A stretch of 64,000 nucleotides of DNA, taken from Streptomyces spiramyceticus (lineage in GTDB: Bacteria > Actinomycetota > Actinomycetes > Streptomycetales > Streptomycetaceae). Below, one piece after another: positions 1 through 9,733 of the stretch. Under the pieces are notes generated by a model, which did not search any database, was not told the DNA's origin, and was given only the letters and a program-made list of their open reading frames with translations. The position numbers and the translations under genes were made by a program. Each line of letters opens with the position of its first letter. The first letter of the stretch is position 1. Location of the stretch: NCBI RefSeq assembly GCF_028807635.1, contig NZ_JARBAX010000002.1, positions 434,001-498,000 of the forward strand. The letters run 5' to 3'.

Positions 1-521
1 ATCGTCTGGACCAGCTTCAGCGTGCCGACGTTGCTGCTGCTCACGCCGTATACATGCAGCCGGTCGCGGGTGCCCGCGACCACCACGGCGCCCGCGCCCG
101 GAACCCGCTCGACGGAATGCGGATAGCTGGAGACGCTGGTCTCCCACAGCAGGTCGGACCGGGTGAGACGGCTGCCGTTGCCTGTCACCCGGACGATGCC
201 GGCCCGGCCGTTGCCGGGCACGCCCGCCGTCATCAGCGCGATCGTTCCGTACCGCTGAGTCTGGCGGAAACGTATCTCGAACGGGTCGTTCCAGCCGGAC
301 GCGCCGCCCGGATCGAAGCTCCACTTGAGATTCGCGTCGGTCCAGCTCTGGTTGCGCTCGAAGACCAGGAAGCGATTGGTCTTCTGGTCGGTGAGTGCCA
401 CCCGGTAGTTCGCGGGCGCGGCCTGTGCGGTGGCATGTGCAGCAGCCTGGGCGGTGGCCGGCACAGCCGCCGCGCCCACCGCGCCCGCCACCGCTCCACG
501 TAACAGCGTTCGCCTGTCCAT
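1..521 (-). CDS. Secreted (Tat-type) protein of unknown function, 3' end outside window
   Basis: The reading frame runs off the left edge, so only the first 173 codons are visible. It starts at an ATG preceded by a GGGGGAG ribosome site. Residues 1 to about 26 form a signal peptide with a twin-arginine motif (DRRTLLRG), an alanine-rich hydrophobic stretch and an AQA-type cleavage site, so export by Tat is likely. The mature part reads as short beta-strand motifs (residues NYRVALTDQKTNRFLVFER and later TRDRLHVYGV), as in a beta-propeller. From memory it resembles the DUF6528 secreted family of Streptomyces; that assignment is tentative. It is divergent from the protease gene, with about 260 bp of relatively AT-rich promoter DNA between them. 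Confidence 0.75.
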   Translation of the reverse strand, partial: MDRRTLLRGAVAGAVGAAAVPATAQAAAHATAQAAPANYRVALTDQKTNRFLVFERNQSWTDANLKWSFDPGGASGWNDPFEIRFRQTQRYGTIALMTAGVPGNGRAGIVRVTGNGSRLTRSDLLWETSVSSYPHSVERVPGAGAVVVAGTRDRLHVYGVSSSNVGTLKLVQT

Positions 522-783
522 GAGTTGTCTCCCCCGTCGGACGTGACTTCCGTCGTACGTACGCCTAGATGCTCCGGAGAGGCGGAAGGTTCCACTGTTA
601 AGAATGGTGTCCGACTTGGGGTGCACTGTCTGTTTTGTTATTACGAAAGCTTGTTGAGTAAGTAACAGGCGCATGTAGGTCTTGATCTGAGCGTGTCAAT
701 CGGTCAGGGTTTCGAGCCAGCCCCCGGAGATTTTCCGGTCCGGGGGCAAATCCCCCCACATTTTGACGAGGAGACCCCTCTTC

Positions 784-1986
<1,203 letters not shown>

Positions 1987-2010
1987 AGGCTCACCCGCAG
2001 CACTGAAACG

Positions 2011-2051
2011 GGCGGCCGCCGCGCCCTCCCCCACGGGGTGCGGCGGCCGCC
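2011..2051 (+). terminator. Perfect 12-bp inverted repeat terminator after the S8 protease
   Basis: GGCGGCCGCCGC at 2011-2022 pairs perfectly with GCGGCGGCCGCC at 2040-2051 around a 17-nt loop. There is no T-run, as is usual in Streptomyces. It sits 24 bp after the protease stop codon and ends just before the next gene's promoter. Confidence 0.8.
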
Positions 2052-2064
2052 TATCGTTCTGCGC

Positions 2065-2616
2065 ATGACCACGACGTACGCCGCACTGCTGCGCGGAATC
2101 AATGTGAGCGGGCACAAAAGAGTGCCCATGGCGGAACTCCGGGCGCTGCTGACCGAACTGGGACACCGGGACGTCCGTACGTACCTCCAGAGCGGCAACG
2201 CCGTCTTCACCACGGACGCGGACAAGACCGACGACGCGCTCGCCGCAGAGCTGGAGCGGGCCATCGAGAAGCACTTCGGCTTCACCGTCGACTGCCTGGT
2301 CCGCAGCGGCGCCTACCTGAGCGCCGTCGCCGACGCCTGCCCCTTCCCGGCCGCCGAGCTGGAAGGCAAGCAGCTGCACGTCACCTTCTTCTCCCGGGCC
2401 GTCGACCCGAAGCGGCTGGAACCCGTCGACCCGGCGGCGTATCTCCCCGAGGAATTCCGGCTGGGCGACCGCGCCCTGTACCTGTATGCCCCGAATGGCC
2501 TAGGCCGCTCCAAGCTTGCCGAAGCACTGGCGAAACCGTCGCTCTTCAAGGGCGTGACCGCCACGTCCCGGAACTGGAACACGGTCGCCAAGCTCGTGGA
2601 GATGACCCGTGACTGA
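2065..2616 (+). CDS. DUF1697 family protein
   Basis: A 183-aa protein beginning TTYAALLRGINVSGHKRVPM, the characteristic opening of DUF1697, and of the usual length for that family. No molecular function is established for it. No ribosome site precedes the ATG at 2065. Instead a TATCGT hexamer at 2052-2057 sits 7 bp upstream, the spacing expected for a -10 box of a leaderless transcript. The terminator of the preceding gene ends at 2051, which fits a promoter starting here. The 3' end overlaps the next gene by 8 bp, so the two are probably translated in tandem. Confidence 0.88.
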   Translation: MTTTYAALLRGINVSGHKRVPMAELRALLTELGHRDVRTYLQSGNAVFTTDADKTDDALAAELERAIEKHFGFTVDCLVRSGAYLSAVADACPFPAAELEGKQLHVTFFSRAVDPKRLEPVDPAAYLPEEFRLGDRALYLYAPNGLGRSKLAEALAKPSLFKGVTATSRNWNTVAKLVEMTRD

Positions 2617-2989
2617 TCGGACCTCCGGCACAGGCTCCGCCGTCGACGACGCCATGGAGTGCGAACTGCGGCTGCTGGACCCGGACGTCCGCAACTCCGC
2701 GGAGCTCCTCGCGGAACTCCTGCACCCCGAGTTCAGCGAGTTCGGCGTCTCGGGCCGACGCTGGGACCGCGAATCGATCATCGAGGCGGTCGCCGACGCG
2801 TCGGCGCCGACGGGCCGCGCGATCACCACCATGCGGATGAAAGGGGTCCAGCTCGCCCCCGACCTCGTGCAGCTGACCTTCGACACGAACACCAACGGCC
2901 GCCTCGCGCACCGGAGTTCATTGTGGCGCCTGACCGAAGACCGGGGCTGGCTCCTCTACTTCCACCAGGGAACGCCGTACGAGGACTAA
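2609..2989 (+). CDS. DUF4440 / NTF2-like small protein
   Basis: A 126-aa protein starting at a GTG within the end of the DUF1697 gene (8-bp overlap). Residues 8-120 have the NTF2-like DUF4440 pattern: an N-terminal helix (ECELRLLDPDVR), the HPEFSEFG segment, and a beta-sheet half with LWRLTEDRGWLLYFHQGTPY. Family members bind small molecules or act as enzymes of unknown specificity; nothing here fixes the ligand. Cytoplasmic, with no signal peptide. Translational coupling with the DUF1697 gene suggests a shared role. Confidence 0.85.
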   Translation: MTDRTSGTGSAVDDAMECELRLLDPDVRNSAELLAELLHPEFSEFGVSGRRWDRESIIEAVADASAPTGRAITTMRMKGVQLAPDLVQLTFDTNTNGRLAHRSSLWRLTEDRGWLLYFHQGTPYED

Positions 2990-3042
2990 CCGGCCCCACT
3001 CGCGCGCGAGCGAACAGGGGAACAGCCCCGCAGGGCACGCAC

Positions 3043-3816
3043 CTACGCGCTGACCGCCGCCAGCCGCACCGGCACCCGCGCCTCGTCGTAACGCACGAGC
3101 AGCAGCCGGGCCAGCTCCGGCGACGCGCCCAGGACCTCGCCCAGCACCTCGGCGCCACCCTCGCGCGCGCCCCGCGCGATCCGGTCCGGCAGGAAGCCCG
3201 GCGCTATGACGTACGGGGCGACGGCGATACGCCGTACCCCCGCCGCCGCCCGCAAGTCCCGTACCGCATCCTCGGTACGGGGATAGCCCCCGGCAGATAC
3301 AGCGGAGGCGAACGCAGGCCGCACGGCGCACCAACCGGTGTACCGCAGCTCCCGCGCAATTTCAGCGATCACTGCGATCGCCTCCGGGTCTGTGGAGCCC
3401 GCCGAGGCCAGGACGACCCCGGTCGAGCTCTTGTCACCGGGGCTGAGCCCGGCTTCGTACAGTCGCCGCTCCAGCGCGGTGAGGAGGAGCGGCGACGGGC
3501 CGAGAACCTCCGCCTGGTGGACCCGCAGCCGGGGCAGCCGCGCCGACGCCTCGCGCAGCGCGGCCGGAATGTCGGCCTTCGCATGGAAGGCGCGGGTCAA
3601 CAGGAGCGGCAGGGCAACCACGTCCTGCACACCTTCCCCCGCCAGACGCTCCAGCACCTGCGGCACCGCGGGTGCGTTGAAGTCCAGGAAGCCGGTCTCC
3701 ACACGCAGGCCGGGCCGCGCCGCCCGCACCCGCTCCACCAGGGCGTGCACGGTCGCGGCATGCCGCGGGTCGCGGCTGCCGTGGGCTATGACCAGGAGGA
3801 CGGGGCGACGGGACAT
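3043..3816 (-). CDS. CbiX/SirB-type sirohydrochlorin chelatase-like protein
   Basis: A 257-aa protein starting RRPVLLVIAHGSRDPRHA, the conserved beginning of CbiX chelatases, with the metal-binding His in AHGSRD. The family inserts Fe or Co into sirohydrochlorin. A second CbiX half follows (about 125-250, including the VAPYVIAPGFLPDRI segment), so this is the two-domain long form. It is the last gene of the sulfur locus, 5 bp after the ABC permease gene. That position suggests it supplies siroheme for the sulfite reductase encoded at the other end of the operon (inference). The start is the ATG at 3816; a longer reading frame running upstream through the permease gene is a shadow. Confidence 0.9.
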   Translation of the reverse strand: MSRRPVLLVIAHGSRDPRHAATVHALVERVRAARPGLRVETGFLDFNAPAVPQVLERLAGEGVQDVVALPLLLTRAFHAKADIPAALREASARLPRLRVHQAEVLGPSPLLLTALERRLYEAGLSPGDKSSTGVVLASAGSTDPEAIAVIAEIARELRYTGWCAVRPAFASAVSAGGYPRTEDAVRDLRAAAGVRRIAVAPYVIAPGFLPDRIARGAREGGAEVLGEVLGASPELARLLLVRYDEARVPVRLAAVSA

Positions 3817-3821
3817 GGTGA

Positions 3822-4703
3822 TCAGCCCTTGGTGAGCAGGCCACGGCTGCGCAGCACGCGGCGCTCCAGCGGGGAGAAGAACAGCAGGTCGATGCCGATG
3901 CCGACGATCAGGATCAGGATGATCGTGGCCAGCACACCCGACATGTCGTTGAAGGTGCGGAAGTTCTCCATCAACTGGCCCAGGCCGGTGCCGAGATCGG
4001 GCGAGCTGGCGATCAGCTCCGCGGCCATCAGCGAGCGCCACGAGAACGCCCACCCCTGCTTCAGCCCGGCCAGGTACCCGGGCAGCGCGGCGGGCAGCAG
4101 CACATGCCGGATGCCGTTGATACCGGTGGCCCCGATGGTGCGGCCGGCCCGCAAATACAGCGGCGGGATCTGGTCGACACCGGCGACGAGACCGTTCGCG
4201 ATCGACGGTACGGCGCCGAGCAGCACCACCGCGTAGATCGTCGCGTCGGTCAGCCCGAACCAGATGATCGCGGCGGGCACCCACGCCACCGACGGCAGCG
4301 ACTGAAGCCCCGACAGGATCGGCCCGATCGCCGCCCGCACCACCTTCACCCGGGCCACGAGCAGACCCAGCGGTGTACCGATGGCGACCGACACCGCGAA
4401 GCCGAGGGCGCCGCGCGAAATGCTCGTCCAGATGTAGCCGAGCAGGGTGCCTTCGAGCCACATCTGCTCGATCGAGTGCCATACGTCGACCGGGCTGGGC
4501 AGCACGTAGTCCGGCTTGATGTCCGACGCCGCGGCGAACTGCCACAGCGTGATCACCAGGACGACGGCGACGAGCGGCGGCACCACCTTGGACAGCAGGA
4601 TCCGCCCGAGGCCCACCCGTTCGGTGGTGTGGGTCTCCAGTGCGTCCAGGCCGGCCTCCAGACCGGCGAGGTCGTTCTTCGGGCTTGTCTCAGTGCTGGC
4701 CAT
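3822..4703 (-). CDS. ssuC: SsuC-like ABC transporter permease
   Basis: A 293-aa inner-membrane permease of the BPD transporter type 1 family that imports sulfonates, taurine or nitrate. There is one N-terminal membrane span (about 35-55, VVPPLVAVVLVITLWQF) followed by the permease core of about five more. The cytoplasmic EAA-like loop that contacts the ATPase lies near RAGRTIGATGINGIRHVLLP. It overlaps the ATPase gene by 14 bp. No SsuD or TauD monooxygenase is encoded in the window, so the substrate cannot be named; sulfonate-type import is inferred from the neighbours. Confidence 0.88.
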   Translation of the reverse strand: MASTETSPKNDLAGLEAGLDALETHTTERVGLGRILLSKVVPPLVAVVLVITLWQFAAASDIKPDYVLPSPVDVWHSIEQMWLEGTLLGYIWTSISRGALGFAVSVAIGTPLGLLVARVKVVRAAIGPILSGLQSLPSVAWVPAAIIWFGLTDATIYAVVLLGAVPSIANGLVAGVDQIPPLYLRAGRTIGATGINGIRHVLLPAALPGYLAGLKQGWAFSWRSLMAAELIASSPDLGTGLGQLMENFRTFNDMSGVLATIILILIVGIGIDLLFFSPLERRVLRSRGLLTKG

Positions 4704-5484
4704 GTCGACGGATCTCCCCCCGCAGCTGTTCAGTGATCTCTACGGACAGGTCGGCGACCGCGGAATCCTCGATCCGGCGCGGCTGCGGGATGCCGACCCG
4801 CCACTCGCGCGCGATGCGTCCCGGACGGGACGACAGCAGCACCACGCGCTCGGCGAGGCGGACGGCCTCGCGGACGTTGTGGGTGACGAAGAGGACGGAG
4901 ACGCTGGTCTCCGACCAGATGCGGGTGAGCTCCTCGTGGAGTACGTCCCGGGTGATGGCGTCCAGCGCCGCGAACGGCTCGTCCATCAGCAGGAGCCGGC
5001 TGTCCTGGGCCAGTGCCCTGGCCAGCGCGACGCGCTGACGCATACCGCCCGACAGCTCGTGCACCCGCTTCCCGTACGCCCCGCCGAGACGCACCAGCTG
5101 CAGGAGCCGCTCGGCCTCGCCGCGCCGCTCCGACTTCGCCATGCCCCGCATCTTGAGCGCGAGTTCGATGTTCTTCCCGGCCGTCAGCCAGGGGAAGAGC
5201 GCGTGCTCCTGGAACATCAGGGCGGGTCGCCCGCCGGGTACGTCGATACTGCCCGCCGACGGCCGGTCGAGCCCGGCGACCAGGTTGAGCAGCGTCGACT
5301 TGCCGCAGCCGGAAGCCCCCAGCAGGGTCACGAACTCGCCGGGCGCGACATCGATGCTGATGTCGTCCAGTACGAGCTGCTGCGCGCCGGGCCGGCCGAA
5401 CGACTTCGACACATGGTCGATCCGTGCGGCGTACGGCGCCGTGTCGACGGGCGTGACGGCCTGCTTGACGAGTGTGGTGGCCAT
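4690..5484 (-). CDS. ssuB: SsuB-like ABC transporter ATPase
   Basis: A 264-aa ATP-binding subunit. Walker A is GASGCGKST (residues 56-64), the Q-loop is in MFQEHALFPW, the signature is LSGGM, Walker B is LLLMDEP, and the switch His is in VTHNVREA. I chose the ATG at 5484 because AGGAGG lies 8 bp upstream; a GTG 9 bp earlier lies too close to that ribosome site. It is similar to SsuB/TauB and works with the adjoining permease and lipoprotein. Confidence 0.9.
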   Translation of the reverse strand: MATTLVKQAVTPVDTAPYAARIDHVSKSFGRPGAQQLVLDDISIDVAPGEFVTLLGASGCGKSTLLNLVAGLDRPSAGSIDVPGGRPALMFQEHALFPWLTAGKNIELALKMRGMAKSERRGEAERLLQLVRLGGAYGKRVHELSGGMRQRVALARALAQDSRLLLMDEPFAALDAITRDVLHEELTRIWSETSVSVLFVTHNVREAVRLAERVVLLSSRPGRIAREWRVGIPQPRRIEDSAVADLSVEITEQLRGEIRRHGQH

Positions 5485-5552
5485 GAGCCTCACCTCCTGA
5501 GGGCGTTCCGGTTGCGGGAAGACGGGTTACGACGACGGGCTACGAGGACGGG

Positions 5553-6665
5553 TTACTCGGTGCCGAGTCCGGCGTCCTCGACGGCCGGCTGCTTCTCCGC
5601 CCTCAGCACCTTGTTGAGGAGCCTCAGGTCGTAGATGCCGTCGAGCAGCGGGTCTTCGAGAAGACCGGCCTCGACCGCGTGACCGGCCTGGTCCCGCAGC
5701 GTCGTCGCGAGCGGGTCGTCGGTCGTCTCGACGTTCTCGAAGGCCGGGTCGAGCACCTTGGCGGGCAGTTCCTTGCCGGCGTCCGCCTTCAGCCGCGCGT
5801 TGACAGCGGCCTTCGCTTCGTCCGGGTTGGCCTTGATCCAGGCGTTGGTCTTCACGGAGCCGCGCAGTACCGCCTCGACGACGTCCGGGTGCTCCTTGAG
5901 GAACTTCTGGGAGACGATCACGTTCGTGATGACGAACTTCCCGTCCTTCCACAGCTTCTTCTCGTCGAGCAGTACCTTCCCGCCGTCCGCGACCAGCTTG
6001 GACGCGGTGGGCTCGGGCACCCAGGCGCCGTCCAGCGCACCGGACGCGAAGGAGGACGGGATCACCTTGTTGTCCTGGCGCAGGACCGTTACGTCGCCCT
6101 TGCCGGTGGAGGCGTCGACCTTCAGGCCCTTGCCCGACAGGTAGTTGAGCAGCGCCACGTCCTGCGTGTTGCCGAGCTGCGGCGTCGCGATGCGCTTGCC
6201 CCTGAGGTCGTCCAGGGACTTGATCTTCTTCGGATCGACGACGAGCGAGACGCCGCCGGAGGCCGAACCCGAGACGATCCGCAGGTTCTGGCCCGCGGAC
6301 TTGGTGAAGCCGTTGACGGCGGGGGAGGGGCCGATCCAGCCGATGTCGATGGCGCCGGCGTTGAGGGCCTCGATCTCCGAGGGGCCCGCGTTGAAGACCT
6401 GCGGCGTGACCTGCGTGCCGCGGAGCTCCTTCTGGATCAGACCCTTCTGGAGGCCGACCAGAGCGGTGGTGTGCGTGACGTTCGCGAAGTACCCGATCCG
6501 CACCTTGTCGACACCGTCGATTTCCTTGCCCTTGGCGACGGGGACGGCCTTGTCGTCCTTCTTGGCCTGGGAACCGTAACCGCAGGCGCCGAGCGCGCCG
6601 ATCAGCAGCGGCAGGGCGGCGGCGACGGCGAGGCCGCGGCGCAAGGTGGTGCGGGGGACAGACAC
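5553..6665 (-). CDS. ssuA: SsuA-like substrate-binding lipoprotein
   Basis: A 370-aa extracellular lipoprotein that captures the substrate for the SsuBC importer. The signal peptide contains twin arginines (RRGLAVAAALPLLIG) and ends in a lipobox LGAC, with Cys28 as the lipidation site. The rest is an aliphatic sulfonate/taurine-type periplasmic-binding fold (VRIGYFANVTHTTALVGLQ near residue 55; GAIDIGWIGPSPAVNGF near 108). A GAGAGGAG ribosome site precedes the ATG. It is separated from cysN by 227 bp that includes a strong hairpin, so transport and assimilation genes may be expressed at different levels. Confidence 0.9.
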   Translation of the reverse strand: MSVPRTTLRRGLAVAAALPLLIGALGACGYGSQAKKDDKAVPVAKGKEIDGVDKVRIGYFANVTHTTALVGLQKGLIQKELRGTQVTPQVFNAGPSEIEALNAGAIDIGWIGPSPAVNGFTKSAGQNLRIVSGSASGGVSLVVDPKKIKSLDDLRGKRIATPQLGNTQDVALLNYLSGKGLKVDASTGKGDVTVLRQDNKVIPSSFASGALDGAWVPEPTASKLVADGGKVLLDEKKLWKDGKFVITNVIVSQKFLKEHPDVVEAVLRGSVKTNAWIKANPDEAKAAVNARLKADAGKELPAKVLDPAFENVETTDDPLATTLRDQAGHAVEAGLLEDPLLDGIYDLRLLNKVLRAEKQPAVEDAGLGTE

Positions 6666-6687
6666 GGGAGGGGCTCCTCTCGGTGGC

Positions 6688-6726
6688 CCGGTCTCACACC
6701 TCTCGCGTAGGGAGGGGTGTGACCGG
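6688..6726 (-). other. Strong imperfect hairpin between cysN and ssuA
   Basis: On the plus strand CCGGTCTCACACC at 6688-6700 pairs with GGTGTGACCGG at 6716-6726, leaving two unpaired bases. The hairpin lies in the 227-bp gap between cysN and the lipoprotein gene, just upstream of the ssuA ribosome site. It could be a partial terminator, an RNA processing or stability element, or an attenuator. I see no ORF in this gap. Confidence 0.55.
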
Positions 6727-6892
6727 AAAGTCGGCAGGTCTTCGTCGGTACGGCTGGTGGCGCATTCGGAGGTGGCTCATCGGCGCACACATCGCCCGAC
6801 CCCGCCCTGCCCGCTGCCGAGGGTGCCGCTGCCGATGCGGCCGCCCTCTTTCGCGAACGTCGCATAGATGTCGATGGTGTCGATGGTCACGA

Positions 6893-8221
6893 TCAGAAGT
6901 CCCAGCCCTCGTCGTCCGCCACGACCTTCACGGTCTCGGCGGCGAACGAGTTGCCCGCCATGCCGGCCGCGAGCGTCGTACCGTCGGCCGGGTCGATCAG
7001 CAGGAACGATCCGGTGCGGCGCGAGTCGCGGTACGCGTCGAGCGCTAGCGGCTCGGCGGTACGGACCTTCACCCGGCCGATGTCGTTGGCCACCAGCTGC
7101 CCCGGGTCCGGATGCTGAGACAGGTCGTCCAGCGTCAGCCGGGACGGGATCTCCTTGACGATCGCCTTGACCGTGCGCGTGGTGTGCTTGAGCAGCACCC
7201 GCTGGCCCACCGAGAGTGGCTGGTCGGCCACGTGGCAGACCGTCGCCTCGACGTCCTGGGTGGTGCGCGGCGCGGAACCGCTCGGCGCGATCAGGTCGCC
7301 GCGCGAGATGTCCAGGTCGTCGGCGAGCGTGACGGTCACCGACTGCGGTGCCCATGCGATGTCGACGCTCTCACCGAGTGCGTCGATCCCGGTGATCGTG
7401 GACTTACGCCCCGAGGGGAGCACGGTCACGTCCTCGCCCACCCGCAGCGCGCCGGACGCGATCTGGCCGGCGTAACCCCGGTAGTCGGGGTGCTCGGCGG
7501 TCTGCGGGCGGATCACGTACTGGACCGGGAAACGCGCGGGGCAGCCCGCCAGGTCGTGGCTGACCGGCACGGTCTCCAGGTGCTCCAGCACGGTCGGGCC
7601 GCCGTACCAGTCCATGTTCGCGGAGGGCTCCACCACGTTGTCCCCGGCCAGCGCCGAGATCGGAATGGCGGTGATCTCCGGCACGCCGAGCGAGGCGGCG
7701 TACGCCGTGAACTCCTCGGCGATGGCTGCGAAGACCGGCTCGGCGTACTCGACGAGGTCCATCTTGTTGACGGCCAGCACCACGTGCGGGACACGCAGCA
7801 GCGCCGCGACCGCCGCGTGGCGGCGGGTCTGCTCGACCACACCGTTGCGGGCGTCGACGAGGACGACGGCCAGCTCGGCGGTGGACGCGCCCGTCACCAT
7901 GTTCCGGGTGTACTGCACATGCCCGGGGGTGTCGGCCAGGATGAACCGGCGCCGCGCGGTGGCGAAGTAGCGGTACGCGACGTCGATGGTGATGCCCTGC
8001 TCGCGCTCGGCACGCAGCCCGTCCGTCAGCAGCGCCAGGTCGGGCGCCTCCTGACCGCGCTTGAGGGACGCCGCCTCGACGGCCTCCAGCTGGTCGGTGA
8101 GGACCGACTTGGAGTCGTGCAGGAGCCGCCCCACAAGGGTGGACTTGCCGTCGTCGACAGAACCGGCCGTCGCGAAACGCAGCAGCGTGGTGGCGCTCAA
8201 CTGCTCAGTGGTGATCGTCAT
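6893..8221 (-). CDS. cysN: Sulfate adenylyltransferase subunit 1 (GTPase subunit)
   Basis: A 442-aa GTPase that drives formation of adenosine phosphosulfate (APS) by CysD. The elongation factor-like GTPase domain has G1 GSVDDGKST (residues 20-28), G3 DTPGH, and G4 NKMD, followed by two beta-barrel domains. There is no fused APS kinase domain at the C-terminus; a separate cysC gene lies upstream. The ATG is one base from the cysD stop, so the pair is translationally coupled and forms the CysDN heterodimer. Confidence 0.96.
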   Translation of the reverse strand: MTITTEQLSATTLLRFATAGSVDDGKSTLVGRLLHDSKSVLTDQLEAVEAASLKRGQEAPDLALLTDGLRAEREQGITIDVAYRYFATARRRFILADTPGHVQYTRNMVTGASTAELAVVLVDARNGVVEQTRRHAAVAALLRVPHVVLAVNKMDLVEYAEPVFAAIAEEFTAYAASLGVPEITAIPISALAGDNVVEPSANMDWYGGPTVLEHLETVPVSHDLAGCPARFPVQYVIRPQTAEHPDYRGYAGQIASGALRVGEDVTVLPSGRKSTITGIDALGESVDIAWAPQSVTVTLADDLDISRGDLIAPSGSAPRTTQDVEATVCHVADQPLSVGQRVLLKHTTRTVKAIVKEIPSRLTLDDLSQHPDPGQLVANDIGRVKVRTAEPLALDAYRDSRRTGSFLLIDPADGTTLAAGMAGNSFAAETVKVVADDEGWDF

Positions 8222-8222
8222 T

Positions 8223-9161
8223 TTAGAAGTACCCCTCGCGCTTGCGGTCTTCCATCGCGGCCTCGGACATCTTGTCGTCGGCGCGTGTCGCGCCCCGCTC
8301 GGTGAGCCGGGAGGCGGCGATCTCGGCGATCACGGCGTCGAGCGTGGTGGCGTCGGAGTCGACGGCGCCGGTGCAGGACATGTCGCCGACGGTGCGGTAG
8401 CGGATCAGCCGCGTCTCGACCTGCTCGTGCTCCTTGGGGCCGCCCCACTCACCGGCGGTCAGCCACATGCCGGAGCGCTGGAAGACCTCGCGCTCGTGGG
8501 CGTAGTAGATGCCGGGGAGTTCGATCTTCTCGCGGGCGATGTACTGCCACACGTCGAGCTCGGTCCAGTTGGACAGCGGGAAGACACGCACGTGCTCGCC
8601 GGGCGCGTGGCGGCCGTTGTAGAGCTGCCACAGCTCGGGGCGCTGACGGCGCGGGTCCCACGCGGAGAACTCGTCGCGCAGCGAGAAGACCCGCTCCTTG
8701 GCGCGCGCCTTCTCCTCGTCGCGGCGACCGCCGCCGAACACGGCGTCGAAGCGGTGCTGCTGGATCGCCTCGGTCAGCGGCACGGTCTGCAGCGGGTTAC
8801 GGGTGCCGTCGGGCCGCTCGCGCAGCTTCCCGGCGTCGATGTACTCCTGTACGGACGCGACATGCAGCCGCAGCCCGTGCTCGGCCACCGTACGGTCGCG
8901 GTATTCGAGCACCTCCGGGAAGTTGTGCCCGGTGTCGACGTGCAGCAGCGTGAAGGGCACCGGCGCGGGCGCGAACGCCTTGAGCGCCAGGTGCAGCATG
9001 ACGATCGAGTCCTTGCCGCCGGAGAAGAGAATCACCGGCCGCTCGAACTCACCCGCCACCTCGCGGAAGATGTGGACGGCCTCGGACTCAAGAGCGTCCA
9101 GGTGGCTGAGGGCGTAAGGGCTGTCCATGCCCTCGCCGACGGTTGCGGCGGTGGTCGTCAT
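8223..9161 (-). CDS. cysD: Sulfate adenylyltransferase subunit 2
   Basis: A 312-aa ATP sulfurylase catalytic subunit that makes APS from sulfate and ATP. The PP-loop ATPase signature SGGKDS lies near residue 46, and the conserved block FPLSNWTELDVW is in the second half. The ATG at 9161 was chosen over a longer frame because it forms a 4-bp ATGA overlap with the cysC stop and is the conserved length for CysD. The protein ends with the usual basic REGYF tail. Confidence 0.96.
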   Translation of the reverse strand: MTTTAATVGEGMDSPYALSHLDALESEAVHIFREVAGEFERPVILFSGGKDSIVMLHLALKAFAPAPVPFTLLHVDTGHNFPEVLEYRDRTVAEHGLRLHVASVQEYIDAGKLRERPDGTRNPLQTVPLTEAIQQHRFDAVFGGGRRDEEKARAKERVFSLRDEFSAWDPRRQRPELWQLYNGRHAPGEHVRVFPLSNWTELDVWQYIAREKIELPGIYYAHEREVFQRSGMWLTAGEWGGPKEHEQVETRLIRYRTVGDMSCTGAVDSDATTLDAVIAEIAASRLTERGATRADDKMSEAAMEDRKREGYF

Positions 9162-9733
9162 GCCAGACCCCTTTCGGTGAGCAACGCGTGCAGCGCGGCT
9201 GCGGACTCCTGCACGGTCTGCTGGTGCGACTCGATCCGCAGGTCGGGCGACTCGGGTGCCTCGTAGGGGTCGTCGACCCCGGTGAGCCCGGAGATCTCGC
9301 CGGCCGCCTGCTTGGCGTAAAGGCCCTTCACATCGCGTACGGAGCACACGTCCACCGGCGTGGCGACGTGCACCTCCAGGTACGCGGTGCCCTCGGCCTG
9401 GTGGCGCTTGCGGACGGCCTCGCGGCTGTCGGCGTACGGTGCGATGACCGGAGCCAGTGCCAGCACGCCGTTGCGGGCGAGCAGCTCGGCGACGTAACCG
9501 ATCCGCTGCACGTTGGTGTGCCGGTCCTCGCGGCTGAAGCCGAGGCCCGCGGAGAGGAACTCGCGGATCTCGTCGCCGTCCAGCACCTGGACGCGGCGGC
9601 CTTCGGCGCTCAGGCGCCCGGCCAGCTCGTAGGCGATGGTGGTCTTGCCGGCGCTCGGCAGACCCGTGAGCCAGATGGTGGCGCCGGTGGTGGCCCCAGT
9701 CACGTCTTTCTCCTGCTCCTGATCGTTTGTCAT
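9158..9733 (-). CDS. cysC: Adenylylsulfate (APS) kinase
   Basis: A 191-aa kinase that phosphorylates APS to PAPS. The P-loop is GLPSAGKTT (about residues 24-32), and the DGD motif and the FSREDR segment are present. The start overlaps the cysH stop by one base (TGATG). The operon also encodes an APS-type CysH, so APS can go either to reduction or, through this kinase, to PAPS for sulfotransferases. The fork between the two routes is inference. Confidence 0.95.
   Translation of the reverse strand: MTNDQEQEKDVTGATTGATIWLTGLPSAGKTTIAYELAGRLSAEGRRVQVLDGDEIREFLSAGLGFSREDRHTNVQRIGYVAELLARNGVLALAPVIAPYADSREAVRKRHQAEGTAYLEVHVATPVDVCSVRDVKGLYAKQAAGEISGLTGVDDPYEAPESPDLRIESHQQTVQESAAALHALLTERGLA

Noticed and set aside
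233..595. Minus-strand frame overlapping the first gene
   Set aside because: Different frame from the signal-peptide protein, Arg/Ser-rich, without ribosome site or homology.
2659..4236. 525-codon plus-strand frame crossing several genes
   Set aside because: It crosses the DUF4440, chelatase and permease genes in the wrong frame and has no recognisable domain.
3043..4545. 500-codon frame that appears to fuse the chelatase with an upstream protein
   Set aside because: The upstream part is a shadow of the ABC permease gene; CbiX homology starts at ATG 3816.
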